Of a DNA stretch of 64,000 bases, positions 33,871-44,229 are shown piece by piece (position 1 is the first letter of the stretch; every line of letters starts with the position of its first letter). The position numbers and the translations under genes are program-made. The notes beneath the pieces are model-generated. The model made no database searches. It was given only the letters and a program-made list of their open reading frames with translations, and was not told where the DNA came from. Origin of the DNA: Fulvia fulva (lineage: Eukaryota; Ascomycota; Dothideomycetes; Mycosphaerellales; Mycosphaerellaceae); NCBI RefSeq assembly GCF_020509005.1, contig NC_063019.1, positions 372,001-436,000 of the forward strand, in the 5' to 3' direction.

Positions 33871-34439
33871 GTCAGTGTGAGCGCAATGGGCGCATATCGA
33901 GTCGAGGGCGAATGGACCTCACGGTCGACAATGGCGCAAAAGCTATCGTCCGGCTGAGTCGAAGGTGATGCCGCCGATGGGAGGGGTACATAGTCAAACC
34001 AAATATCGTCGCCTCTCCAGCGTCCTCAACAACATCACACATTGTTCCTCTTGTCCCGTTGTTCTCTTCGCCTCTGAACTCGCTCAGCCTATCAGTGGTC
34101 ACCCCTACCGTCCCACTTCAATCGCCAGCCCCTCCCCCATCAACACTTGAAACAACTTGACCCTCGACCTCACCAAATTTGCCACACATTCTGTCACCAA
34201 AATCACATGCTGTCCCCTACTTCCCGAACACCAAATGCTGGTCCACGGGAAGCACTAGCGTCCGCAGCGCAGGATATACCTCGCTCCCACTCCTCAACTT
34301 CACTTGACTTCCTTTGCTTACTTTCAAACATATCAACACCTTTACCAATCATTCTTTCTTTTCTTCTTTGGCGGTTGGAAGTGACGAGCGAGGTGGACAA
34401 GACGAGATAAATGGACAAGAAGGTACGTGTTCTCAATTT

Positions 34440-34745
34440 CAAATGGCGGAGCAGAGCAAGACAGCAGGCGGGCAGGGCGGCGGCGGGCAGAGAGCAGGGC
34501 AGAGCTATCAAGTGCGGCGGCGAGAGATGCAGCGCTCCTCTCCGCAGTACTTGACCCCACAGCTATCGGCACTGAAGACCAGACTCGGTGCACACTCGTT
34601 TGTGCGATACCTTGCTGGTGGGTGTACGCTCAGATTGATGTGGCTGGTTCATACTGGTTCACACAGCTCGGGCATGAAGGGCGCGTCGTCAGATGTGTGC
34701 TGGAGTGCTGGGCTGATATGGAAGGACGGGGTTGGTGGTAGATAG
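34440..34745 (+). repeat. Diverged repeat, copy 3 (core only)
   Basis: It shares GAGATGCAGCGC with copy 2, then TGCGATACCTTGCTGGTGGG, CAGATTGATGTGG, GCATGAAGGGCGCGTCG and TGCTGGAGTGCTGGGCTGAT. The A-rich leader is replaced by a G-rich segment, and the copy lies about 570 bp beyond copy 2. Confidence 0.65.
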
Positions 34746-35938
34746 AGTCTCCAATTCATCGTCGTCTTCACTCTGTCATCGTCGTAGGTTCTCATGTTGT
34801 TCCTCTCGTCGCCACCAGGTTTGGAGCATTGTCATAGTCTTGCTATCGTCACCTTCACCTCCCTGGAGAACAAACATGGTGCCACCAAGTTTTCTCAGTA
34901 CCGCCACCTTCCGCCGTCATGTCGTCGCCATCGCATCGCCAATCGTCCACCTTCCGCGTAGATCTTCAGAAACACATCTTTTGCGTTGTCGCCACACTCA
35001 CATCGCCTTGACCACACATCATCCGTCAACGTCCAAGCCCGACCGCACAAGAGCGAGCTCCAACACGCCTGAACAAGTTTCCTAATGATTGACACACCCT
35101 GGCCATATGAGCTTTCGCAGGTCTCTGGAACATCCTCGACTCCATCATCTTCAATCCTTGCGCGCACTGGCTCGAACGTCGCCGGCCGCCACCCGCAACT
35201 CGAAAGCCATCCCCTCCACCCTCCCTGCTACACCCCAGAGCCACAAACGCTCAATCCATCGATGCGACTACCCGGATGACTTGCACACTGTTGACCTGCT
35301 TAGCCCCTTCCAAAAACTTCGGGCTGAGAGCAACAGACGCTGTGGCCCTATACGTTGCCGGCAACTTCATGCTTTCTACATTTCCACTACGACTCTGACG
35401 CATCAGCATCACCGCCTTCGACCCGAGCGCGGAGAAAAGGAGATCGTTAAAAGGCAACGAAATACTTAGGAGCCGTAGTGCTAAACAGAGGCACGCTAGG
35501 TTATGGCGGTGGCTGCTGGCGAGAAGGCAACGCGCAAGAGCACGAGCCGTATGGCGAAACGATAGCGCCGGCCATACTTGTCTGGTCTTGAATGAACTCT
35601 TCCTGCCATATCGTGGACAAGGCGTGCGGTTGCCAGTCACGTGCAGAGAAATAGGTCTTCTCGGCCGAGAAGTTCTGGCCTGGCAAATCTGGATCCTTGC
35701 GTCCCTTTGCTTCTCGGCCCTGGCGGAAGATTTGACCGGGCACTCATCGTGACCTTTGGCAGTAAGACCGGACGTACTGCCACGATCTCCGTCTTAGGCC
35801 TTCCAAGATACTCACTTTCGTGCTATGTCGCGCTCTAGACTGGCTTCAAGAGTAGGCCGTGGCTACGTGGCCGCAGATGTTCGGGGTTAGGCATTTCTGG
35901 CCAGGCTGAGGGTCGTCCGAGAGCTGTTTCACCGTCAG

Positions 35939-35946
35939 TATAAAAG
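35939..35946 (+). promoter_or_regulatory. TATA box of the dehydrogenase gene
   Basis: TATAAAAG lies about 100 bp upstream of the ATG at 36043, a normal distance for a fungal core promoter. Its presence suggests the gene was, or still is, a regulated gene. Confidence 0.5.
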
Positions 35947-36042
35947 CTGGACGATAATCAGAAACGGTGATGGATAAAATCAAGATTCTCTCGCATCACA
36001 GCCTTGGACCTCATCACCCTCACAAGTATTTTTCCATGAACC

Positions 36043-36864
36043 ATGTCTTCAGCAAAGAAAGTCGTCTTCATCACTGGTGCCAACACTGGCCTAGGCCTTG
36101 AAGCAGTCAAAGCTCTTCTCAAGTCCAGCGTACAATACGACATCGTCCTCGGCAGCCGCAAAATCGAAAATGGCCACAAAGCAGTGAAAGCTCTGAAGAA
36201 GGACTTCCCAGACACCTCAAGCACCCTCTCCGTCGTCCAAGTCGACCTAGAATCCGACGAGTCGATCACAAACGCCCGCGACACCATCTCCACCCAATTC
36301 GGCCGCCTCGACATCCTCGCCAACAACGCCGGCGGAAACTTCGACGGAGAGGTCCAAAACGGCACCATATCCTACCGCGAAGGCTGGAACAAAGCCTGGA
36401 ATTTAAACGTCGCAGGCACCATGGTCATCACCTCCGAATTCGTCCCGCTACTCCTCAAATCCTCGGATCCGCGCTAACTCTTCATCACCAGCGGTACATC
36501 CCCACTTTCAGAGCACGTGCGAACAGACACGCCATCTTTCAAAGCCATGAACGCTTCGCCGCCGGCTGGGTGGCCGAAGGAGAAAGTGCTGAATCCGACG
36601 GCTATGTATCGCAGCTTCAAGACGGGGATGAATATGGCTATGCTGGAGTGGCATCTGATGCTGAAGAATGATGGTGTGAAGGTGTTTGCGGTGTCGCCGG
36701 GGTTTTTGGCGACGGGGTTGGCGGGTGTTGGGGTGGAGAAGTTGAAGAGTATTGGGGCGTTGGATCCGGCTGTTGGTGGGGAGTTTGTTAGGGGTGTTGT
36801 TGAGGGCAAGAGGGATCAAGATGTTGGGAAGGCGATTCGGAGGGATAGTGTTCAGCCTTGGTAG
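36043..36864 (+). pseudogene. Short-chain dehydrogenase/reductase with an in-frame stop
   Basis: The frame has a Rossmann nucleotide-binding motif TGANTGLG near residue 11, NNAGG near 95, and later YRSFK, the YxxxK active-site pair. It is therefore a classical SDR that uses NAD(P)H on an unknown substrate. At 36475-36477 the codon after DPR is TAA. The same frame continues for 128 further codons (LFITSG, then the YxxxK helix, then VSPGFLATGL) to the stop at 36864. Related fungal SDRs have a leucine at this spot, so a single base change would explain it. No intron keeps both the frame and the conserved residues. A TATA box is intact. It may be a young pseudogene, a read-through gene or a sequence error. 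Confidence 0.8.
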
Positions 36865-37205
36865 ATGGAGAATGATGTAGTGCCTCTTCTCGTAGATGCA
36901 TACTGATTTTGTAGTTGCCCGCTCTTGGAGACAACCGACAACTGCGATGTATGTTGCCTCTACCTGTCGCTCTTGATTCCGTCATCATTGTACGAAGAAT
37001 TCAGCATCCCGATTAGCATCCATATGATTGTCATCCTGCCTTGTGTCAAAGACCAGCACGCCAAGTTGAAGAACGGAAGACGAAGCTTGCGTGAATTGTG
37101 AGGGAGAGGTCATGACGACCGGAACTCGGACCGCTCGCACCCAAACTTCCACCTTTCAAGATCCAGGAGCATCTTCGAACATCGATACCACACCCAGCCA
37201 CCATC
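36865..37205. other. Intergenic, no feature seen
   Basis: 341 bp between the dehydrogenase frame and ALG3, both plus strand. No motif was recognised. Confidence 0.45.
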
Positions 37206-38601
37206 ATGCCCCTCCTTTCCACGGCCCGGAAGGCCATAACAGACCCCCGCTCAACCCGCTGGACAGCACCCTTCCAGCTTGCCGGCGATGCAGTCCTCTG
37301 CGTCCTCATCATCTACACAATCCCATGCAAGTCATGAACAAACCTTGCCCGATCCCAGATAAGACAACGCCACTAATACGATACATCCCAGACACGGAAA
37401 TAGACTGGCGCACCTACATGCAACAAATCCACCTCTACACCCTCGGCGAGCGCGACTACGCCAAACTCTCCGGCGACACAGGCCCCCTCGTCTATCCCGC
37501 CGCCCACGTCTACATCTACCGCCTCCTCTACACCCTCACAAATGCCGGCCAAAACATCGCCCTCGCCCAATGGCTCTTCGTCACCCTCTACCTTCTCACC
37601 CTCTGGACCGTCATGCAATGCTACCGCGCCGCCAACGTCCCACCGTGGGTGTTCCCGCTGTTGAGTTTGAGTAAACGGGCGCATTCTATTTTCATGTTGA
37701 GGTTGTTTAATGATTGTTTTGCGGTGCTGTTTTTGTGGGTTGCGGTGGCGTTGTGGCAGAGGAAGTTGTGGACGTTGGGGACGTTGGTGTTTGGTTTTGG
37801 GGTCGGGGTGAAGATGAGTTTGTTGCTGGCGTTGCCGGCCGTGGGGGTTGTGTTGTGGCTGGGGATGGGGAGGAATAGGGCGTTTTATCAGGCGCAGGTG
37901 ATTGGGCAGTTGCAGGTGAGTACGATGGTAAGTGAGATGAGAGATGGCTCGCTGACGATGTTTTGCAGACGTTGCTGGCGTACCCGTTCATTCTGGGTGG
38001 TGTGAAGACCTACGTTACGAGGGCTTTTGAGTTCTCGCGGGTCTTCATGTACAAGTGGACTGTTAATTGGCGGTTCGTGGGAGAGGTGGTATTCCTCAGC
38101 AAGCCCTTCTCATATGCGTTGATCGGTACGCACTTGACGTTGCTATATACGTTCGGTGTTGGCAGATGGCTGCAACCTGCAGGCTGGAGCGTACAGGATG
38201 CGATCAACAACTTCCTCTTCCCTCCATCAAAGGAAGCGTCCGCTCGAATCGCCCGCAGGGTGACACCGGAGTTCATTCTGACGTCCATTCTCTCAGCCAT
38301 GCTCATCGGCTGCCTCTGCGCAAGAAGCTTGCACTACCAGTTCTACGTCTATATCGTCTGGTCGACGCCGTTCCTGCTCTGGCGGAGCGGGATGCGTCCA
38401 GTACTGATATACGCCGTGTGTTTGGCACAAGAATGGGCGTGGAATGTGTATCCCAGCACAGACGTCAGTTCGATGGTGGTCGTCGGTTGTCTGGCAGCAA
38501 CCCTGGGAAGTGTCTGGGTTGGCACAAGTCCATATCTCGAAGCTAAGCCGGACGCAGCTCCGGCAAAAGCCAGTGGTCATGCGCATGCACATGCAGAGTA
38601 A
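37206..38601 (+). CDS. ALG3: ALG3 alpha-1,3-mannosyltransferase
   Basis: Exons 37206-37326, 37392-37915 and 37969-38601 give 425 residues. The first intron (65 nt) begins GCAAGT and ends CCCAG, so it is a GC-AG intron; it is required to join TIP to YTEIDWRTYMQQ, the conserved ALG3 loop. Further marks are GERDYAKLSGDTGPLVYPA, LRLFNDC and WTVNWRFVGE. About ten hydrophobic segments follow. ALG3 adds the first lumenal mannose to the dolichol-linked Man5GlcNAc2 precursor in the ER membrane. The C-terminus is Ala/His-rich (HAHAHAE), not a typical KKxx signal. The coding strand flips from C-rich to G-rich at about 37645. Confidence 0.94.
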
Positions 38602-38633
38602 ATAGCTCCGAATCAAAAAGCCATCACCGCCTC

Positions 38634-39044
38634 TCAATCCTCATCATCAGAAGGAGGCATTTGCGGTCCAGCATCGGACTCCTCATCCGAGCTATCTGCC
38701 TGAACACTCCTCGTCACCGAGAACTCCTTCGGCCAGAAACTTGCTCTACTCCAAACCTTTACATCGCCAACAATATTCACAATCTCCCCACCCAGCTTAT
38801 TACCACGCTCAGCTAGCGACGTGGTATCGACCAGCACATACGACCCACGCTTCATCCAGATGGTGGAGCGAAATTTGGCATCCAGCTCGGCCAAAAGTGC
38901 CTCACCAGACGGCAGCTCGAGGTTGTACAGATTGTTGCCAGCGGCACTTTTGACGCGAGCGATTTTCTGGCCAGCGGGTAGTGTGGCCGGAGGTGTTAGC
39001 GTTTCTTCCTGCACAGCTTGCGTGAGGCGCTTGGGTTTCGGCAT
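38634..39044 (-). CDS. EIF1AD-like S1/OB-fold protein
   Basis: A single 136-residue exon. It opens MPKPKRLTQAVQEE, then an S1-like (eIF1A type) OB-fold: GQKIARVKSAAGNNLYNLEL, LLAELDAKFRSTIWMKRGSYVLVD and GGEIVNIV. The tail is acidic (SSDEESDAGPQ...SDDED). This matches the EIF1AD family of eIF1A-domain proteins, which are small, nuclear or cytosolic, and thought to bind RNA. It is too short and differs from true eIF1A at the N-terminus. It is convergent with ALG3, with 32 bp between stops. Confidence 0.88.
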   Translation of the reverse strand: MPKPKRLTQAVQEETLTPPATLPAGQKIARVKSAAGNNLYNLELPSGEALLAELDAKFRSTIWMKRGSYVLVDTTSLAERGNKLGGEIVNIVGDVKVWSRASFWPKEFSVTRSVQADSSDEESDAGPQMPPSDDED

Positions 39045-39984
39045 GATGCAAGAATTCTCCTCTCCTCTCCTCTGCTACTGAGATGTTGGTGGTGTCTGCA
39101 CGAGGCGGGTAAGCTGTGTCTGGCGCCCGGGATGAAGCTGTCCTGCACGCACGACAGCTGTTGTGCTGTCGATCCTTCGGGAGTGGTGCGCACGGCAGAT
39201 GGCGGTCAATGGAGGTACAATGGCGTGTGTCCTGGTGTATGCCGTGATGTCGTCAGAATAGCTTACAGCTTCCCGGCTCGGACAAAAAGCAGTGTAGTGC
39301 TTGTTGGTGTTTGTCGAGATTCGTGAATCGCACGTGCAGGGTTCGTCGCCTCAAGATGGATCGAATATGCATGCGATAGTAGCGGCGTGGGGTGCATTCG
39401 GCGGCTTATCGCTTGTTTGCAACGTGCGCGAGCTCTGATTGGTGGAGCGGCGTCGATACCATGTCAATATGAGCTGCAGCGGCTGTATTCCTGGGAATTT
39501 TAAGCAGTGTCACGAGCACTACAGCAAGATCATCAAGATCCGGTTCACTTCACCGCTCGCTCGCCTCATTTCACGCAAGCTCACGAGATGGGTGAGGGCG
39601 TGAATCGGCGGCGGGCCGTGATCGCAACGCTTGAACGTGAGAGGTTGATTGGATCTAGAACTATGCTTCTGCGGTACTAGCGCGGCTCTGTCCGTTGCAT
39701 GTGCATGTGCATCCGTGTTTCTCAACTCTTTCACGTGGTCGTGTAGCACGGCGATCAGGGTGATAAGCCCGTTGCACGGGACGGAGGGGAGCAGTACTCT
39801 TGGGAGGCGAGATACTTGCTGGCAGGCCCTCATACGTGCACCGACATCAACAAGAAAAGTCATCTCGAGGCATTGTTTACTTTCCCGCGTCGTGGTTGTT
39901 TGAGCCTGCTCGCGGCCCTGAAACTAGTGGAAAGACGTGTCACCACTGACCAAGGTTGATTTGAAACGCGCAGGAACGGGTCAA
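39045..39984. other. Intergenic between divergent genes, no feature seen
   Basis: 940 bp between the EIF1AD-like gene and the TRP channel. Frames up to 114 codons have no motif. Both promoters should lie here. Confidence 0.45.
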
Positions 39985-42900
39985 ATGCTTCGACTCTTCC
40001 GGTCGATGAGTCGAGGCCGGAGGAAGAAGGACAACGACGATACACGATCCACATTCACACAATCGCCCGAACGATCGAGACATCGACGAGTTGCGAGAAA
40101 CATCGAACGATATCACGACGACGAGGACGAGTTCTCACCGCGCCATCCGGCCAATGGCGGGCACGACTACTTTGGCAATGTCGACGACGACGGTATCGAG
40201 GATGACGAAGAGTTGGACGACGAGATAGCAGAAGATGAGGACCAAGACGCCATCGACACGCCACTGCTACCCATCTTCTCGGCGGCGCATCTTGACAGGA
40301 TCCCGTTGTACAATGTCACACACGCGATACGACAGCTTATCGTGCAGAAGTGCGAGACGACTTTGTCGTGGGATCAGCTTCGATCGCCACAGATTAGCCA
40401 GTTTCTGGTGAAGCCAGTGCAAGGACAGATCAGGGCAGACCACTTCAATCGCGCCACGATATGCGCGCTCATTGCCAACTGTCTGCAGTTCCAGAAGGAA
40501 GGGCAGATGAACCCGGGCAATGTTGGAGTGTCGAGGACAAGGGCGTTGATCAGTGAGCTGTTGGCAATCCGCTTGCTGAAAGAGTACACTACCCGAGAGT
40601 TGATCGATTCGTTGTCGTATGACTTCGATCCTCTGTCGGGTATGGATGTCACTGCGAACATGAATGGAAGGCCATCGTTGAACGCAGAGATACTTGCAAG
40701 AAGAGCTGCGAATCGTGTTGCGAGAGTCAGTACGATTGAGATCGCAATTCGCGCAGAAGCCAAACGATTCCTGGCACACCCTCTGGTCGTTCAGCATCTC
40801 GAAGCAATCTGGGCTGGCAACATCGTCTTCCACTCCGAGGCTGACAATCTCCACCGAAAGCATCGCCAGTCAGAACTGGCCCTCCTTCGGGGTCGCCAGA
40901 ATGGCTATGGCACAAACGCCGACCACGAGACAAGCGAGCTCCCTGCCGATGCAGTCCTCTCAAAGAAGGCCCAAGGAAACAGGCGCATCAAGAGGCCAGT
41001 CGATCCACCTCTCGCTAGACGCACGGTCACCCTATACGACCCTCGAGACGCCTCACTGTTCAAGCTCAGCCGTCTCCGTGTACCGCGATACAGGCAAGTC
41101 TTCAGCACGCTCAGCTTCGCTACCATGCTCGCGTTATTCGTGGCAGTCCTTGCTGGACGCAGTCTCCCCATCACCCCACTCGAGGTCATATTCTGGTTCT
41201 GGAGTGTGGGCTACATGCTGGACGAAGTGGTCGGCTTCACTGAACAGGGCTTCGGACTGTACATTTTGAGCTTCTGGAACGCCTTCGATCTCGGCATCTT
41301 GTTCTTGTTCCTCGTCTACTACTGCCTACGCCTTTACGGCATCGTACTAGCGGATGACAACAGACAAAAGATAGCCGGGATTGCCTACGATGTCCTCGCC
41401 TCGACAGCCATTCTGCTCTTCCCGCGCCTCTTCAGTGTGCTCGACCACTACCGGTACTTTTCGCAGCTGCTCATCGCGTTTCGGCTCATGGCCTTAGATC
41501 TCGTCGCAGTCCTTGTCCTGATCGTCATCTGCTGCTCGGGCTTCTTCGTAGCGCTGTCGCTGTCGTTTGCAGACACTAGAGATGCTAACGGTGTGGCCTA
41601 CTCCCTTTTCCAGATCTTGATGGGCTTTACACCAGCAGTCTGGGATCATTGGAATGGCTACAACATCCTCGGGAAGGTGATAATGGCCAGCTTCCTGACA
41701 CTGTGTCACTTTTTGATTGTCACGATCTTGATCACAGTGCTGACGAACAGTTTCATGGCGATCGTCAGAAATGCCGAAGAAGAACACCAGTTCTTGTTCG
41801 CGGTCAACACGATTTCAATGGTCAAGTCAGATGCGCTCTTCAGCTATGTTGCACCTACAAACATAGTAGGGTGGCTGCTAAGCCCCATCCGCTTCATCGT
41901 ACCCCTGCGACAGTACGTGAAGTTCAACCGTACCATCATCAAAGTATCACACGCCCCAATACTGTTCGTGATCTTCTCCTACGAGCGAACAGTCATGGCA
42001 AGAAGCGCATATGCCCCTGTCGAGCAGGTCGAGAGACAGCACATTCATCAGAAGCAGCCGGTTGCCTTCACTCTCAACAAGGCGCCAGAAATGTACACGC
42101 CAAGCCACCGACTTCGAGAGCCTTCTGTCATCAGCTTTAACAAGGATCGAGCACTCGACGAGGTCTTCCGTAGACCTTTCAGAGGAGACACTGTCCGTAC
42201 GACCACGCGAGAGATGGACCCCGAACGACGACATTCGACCAATGCGGTTGATCAGTGGATGCAGGTGGCGGATTTGGAAGGTGGTGCAAGCCCGCCACTC
42301 GAGCAACCTAGGAGTGTGCTCGAGCGGCTGGAGCATGGCCGACCAAAGTTCAAGCGGGCAATGACTTCCGGGCATAAGAGGATGCTGAAACAATCGCGAG
42401 ACTTCTCGACAGCTACGAGGAGTATTGCCAGCGATCCTGACGGTCTGTCTCTTGCAGCTTCCAAGCGACCGCAGAGGATCGTGGAGGAGTCCGAGCCGGA
42501 TATGAGTAATGACACGCTGCCGCACGATACTGAAGCTGACGGTGACGACGAGATCAATGACGATTCCGACCATGCCGATCCACTATTGGGCGAGAGCGCG
42601 CTGTCACTTCAGGAGCGGACTCCTGCTAGCGCGGACGGTTCAGAGTATTTTCAGACACCAATGGGGATGACTTCGCCCATGATGCAGTTGTCGCACGCTG
42701 CTCAGGCTCGCTTACAACATTCGCCCGAGATCATGAGATCAGCTGGGCCGCCAAAACGTGGTCAAGCAGTCGCTGCGAAGACTAAGGGCCATGGCCGGCA
42801 AGCCTCGAGCGCCACGATTCTGTTCGACCCGCAGCCGACTTACGACTCTTCGACCTCGATGGCTCTGCCCATGAACAGAGCGTCTACCTCAAAGAACAAC

Positions 42901-43875
42901 AGTGGGAATGCAGGCACTGGAACACCCAGAGCACGAACTTTCCTGGATGGCACTCGTACACCAAACCGCAAGCAGCCGGTCCCGGCACCAAGACCTCGTC
43001 CAAATATGCCTCAGCGACAGAAAACGGCACCGAACATGCAGAAGACCGGTCTGACATTCATGGACATTCCCACCGGTCGCCGCCGCGAACCATCCTTCAA
43101 CGCTCGCGCTCTTGACCTCGCTAGCGAGATCGGTGACAACAAGTTCGGGCCATCGGGAGGTTATGATGCTGGTGGTATTTCTGGCATGCCGGCATCTTTC
43201 AGCGAGCAGCTTATGCGTGAGCGAGAACTACAGCGCCGAGCAGAAGAAGATCGCCGTCGCAGCGAAGAAGAGGAGACGGGTATGGTGAACCGAATCATGC
43301 TCGCCAGGATGCACACGCTGGAGGAAGGCTTCCGAGAAGTGCTCAAAGAGATCAAGGATATGAGCCACAATGCCAACAGCGGGTCACGACGAGATAGCGA
43401 AGGCGACTCTGTTGGCCAGATGATCCGTGGTGGACCCAAAGCGATTCGTCCAAGGGTTGATACTCAAGGGTCCACTACTGGTGGTTCTGGATGGCAGACA
43501 CCCAAGACGCCGATTGGGCGTATTGGAGGTAATGAGAAGAGCAAAGCGCAGAAGAGTCCTCGCAAAGTCGTCCGCCGCAATAGCAAGAAAGGCAAAGAAA
43601 ACGATCGACCCAGCAGCAGCGAGAAAGCCGGACGACCCAGCAGCGGCGATGGTCCGTCCAAGGTCACGCGAAGTGAAGACTTCGAGTTTGAGTCCCGACA
43701 GGCGCTACACCAACTGGCACGCGAGCAGCATCTAGAAGAAATCGAGCAAGAACCCAGCCCGGACTCTATCAAGTCTGTAGTAGAGATATCGCAGGAACAG
43801 AGTGAGCAGGCCGCAACTCGACCGTCGACGGCAATAAGGGGTGATGAGGGACATGAACGGAGGAGGGATGAGTAA
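39985..43875 (+). CDS. YVC1-like TRP cation channel
   Basis: The first ATG in the open frame is at 39985, giving 1296 residues in one exon. After an acidic N-terminus (to about 95) comes a linker helical region with IPLYNVTHAIRQLIVQKCET, as in fungal TRPY1/YVC1. Residues about 365-600 hold six or more hydrophobic helices, ending with a pore-like FQILMGFTPAVWDHWNGYN and TILITVLTNSFMAIVRNAEEE, a TRP-box-like position. The remaining 700 residues are disordered, Ser/Pro/Arg-rich, with one coiled coil near 1070-1130. YVC1 channels release calcium from the vacuole under osmotic stress; larger filamentous forms like this one are less studied. The location is inferred from the family. Confidence 0.87.
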   Translation: MLRLFRSMSRGRRKKDNDDTRSTFTQSPERSRHRRVARNIERYHDDEDEFSPRHPANGGHDYFGNVDDDGIEDDEELDDEIAEDEDQDAIDTPLLPIFSAAHLDRIPLYNVTHAIRQLIVQKCETTLSWDQLRSPQISQFLVKPVQGQIRADHFNRATICALIANCLQFQKEGQMNPGNVGVSRTRALISELLAIRLLKEYTTRELIDSLSYDFDPLSGMDVTANMNGRPSLNAEILARRAANRVARVSTIEIAIRAEAKRFLAHPLVVQHLEAIWAGNIVFHSEADNLHRKHRQSELALLRGRQNGYGTNADHETSELPADAVLSKKAQGNRRIKRPVDPPLARRTVTLYDPRDASLFKLSRLRVPRYRQVFSTLSFATMLALFVAVLAGRSLPITPLEVIFWFWSVGYMLDEVVGFTEQGFGLYILSFWNAFDLGILFLFLVYYCLRLYGIVLADDNRQKIAGIAYDVLASTAILLFPRLFSVLDHYRYFSQLLIAFRLMALDLVAVLVLIVICCSGFFVALSLSFADTRDANGVAYSLFQILMGFTPAVWDHWNGYNILGKVIMASFLTLCHFLIVTILITVLTNSFMAIVRNAEEEHQFLFAVNTISMVKSDALFSYVAPTNIVGWLLSPIRFIVPLRQYVKFNRTIIKVSHAPILFVIFSYERTVMARSAYAPVEQVERQHIHQKQPVAFTLNKAPEMYTPSHRLREPSVISFNKDRALDEVFRRPFRGDTVRTTTREMDPERRHSTNAVDQWMQVADLEGGASPPLEQPRSVLERLEHGRPKFKRAMTSGHKRMLKQSRDFSTATRSIASDPDGLSLAASKRPQRIVEESEPDMSNDTLPHDTEADGDDEINDDSDHADPLLGESALSLQERTPASADGSEYFQTPMGMTSPMMQLSHAAQARLQHSPEIMRSAGPPKRGQAVAAKTKGHGRQASSATILFDPQPTYDSSTSMALPMNRASTSKNNSGNAGTGTPRARTFLDGTRTPNRKQPVPAPRPRPNMPQRQKTAPNMQKTGLTFMDIPTGRRREPSFNARALDLASEIGDNKFGPSGGYDAGGISGMPASFSEQLMRERELQRRAEEDRRRSEEEETGMVNRIMLARMHTLEEGFREVLKEIKDMSHNANSGSRRDSEGDSVGQMIRGGPKAIRPRVDTQGSTTGGSGWQTPKTPIGRIGGNEKSKAQKSPRKVVRRNSKKGKENDRPSSSEKAGRPSSGDGPSKVTRSEDFEFESRQALHQLAREQHLEEIEQEPSPDSIKSVVEISQEQSEQAATRPSTAIRGDEGHERRRDE

Positions 43876-44229
43876 TGGTTACGACAGCATTTGCATAATG
43901 GATGGTGGCGACTTCGATTCTGGGTACAGTTGGCAATGGTGTAGAATTGTGTTGGTAGATTTGGCGGCAGTGGGTGGGTGGGCTTTGTTGTTGTGTGAGC
44001 GAGCATTGTTTCGGGCATTGTTTTGGGCATGTTCTGGTCTTGCGTAGCAGTGCTGGCGGGGCGTTTTGCATAGTCGGTGTAACTGGTGTTGACATCTCGC
44101 GTCGTGGCGCGTAGCGAAGCGCACCGCGCTGTGAGTCTCCTTCCACGCGCCGCCACTTCATACTTCCTCGACTCACGCGCTTGACAGAGCTTCCAAAGCC
44201 CTTCACCACCCACAGCACAGCACCTCACC
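43876..44229. other. Intergenic, no feature seen
   Basis: 354 bp between the channel gene and the F-box gene, both plus strand. It is G/T-rich at 43960-44060. No coding or RNA signal was recognised. Confidence 0.45.

Larger units (their letters stand above)
32501..36042. other. Gene-poor 3.5-kb region with palindrome and diverged repeats
   Basis: I recognise no credible gene here. Frames of 100-190 codons (for example 32939-33514, 34314-34745, 35089-35469 plus; 35251-35640 minus) have low-complexity or arginine-rich translations. The region holds the palindrome at 32955-32972, an A-rich plus strand at 33060-33600, and three related repeat copies listed separately. The last 100 bp is the promoter of the dehydrogenase gene. 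Confidence 0.5.

Noticed and set aside
35089..35640. Overlapping frames on both strands of 126 and 129 codons
   Set aside because: Each excludes the other, and neither shows a domain, signal peptide or splice partner.
39937..39984. Upstream extension of the TRP channel to 39937
   Set aside because: It begins with GTG; the first ATG in frame is at 39985 and starts a better N-terminus.
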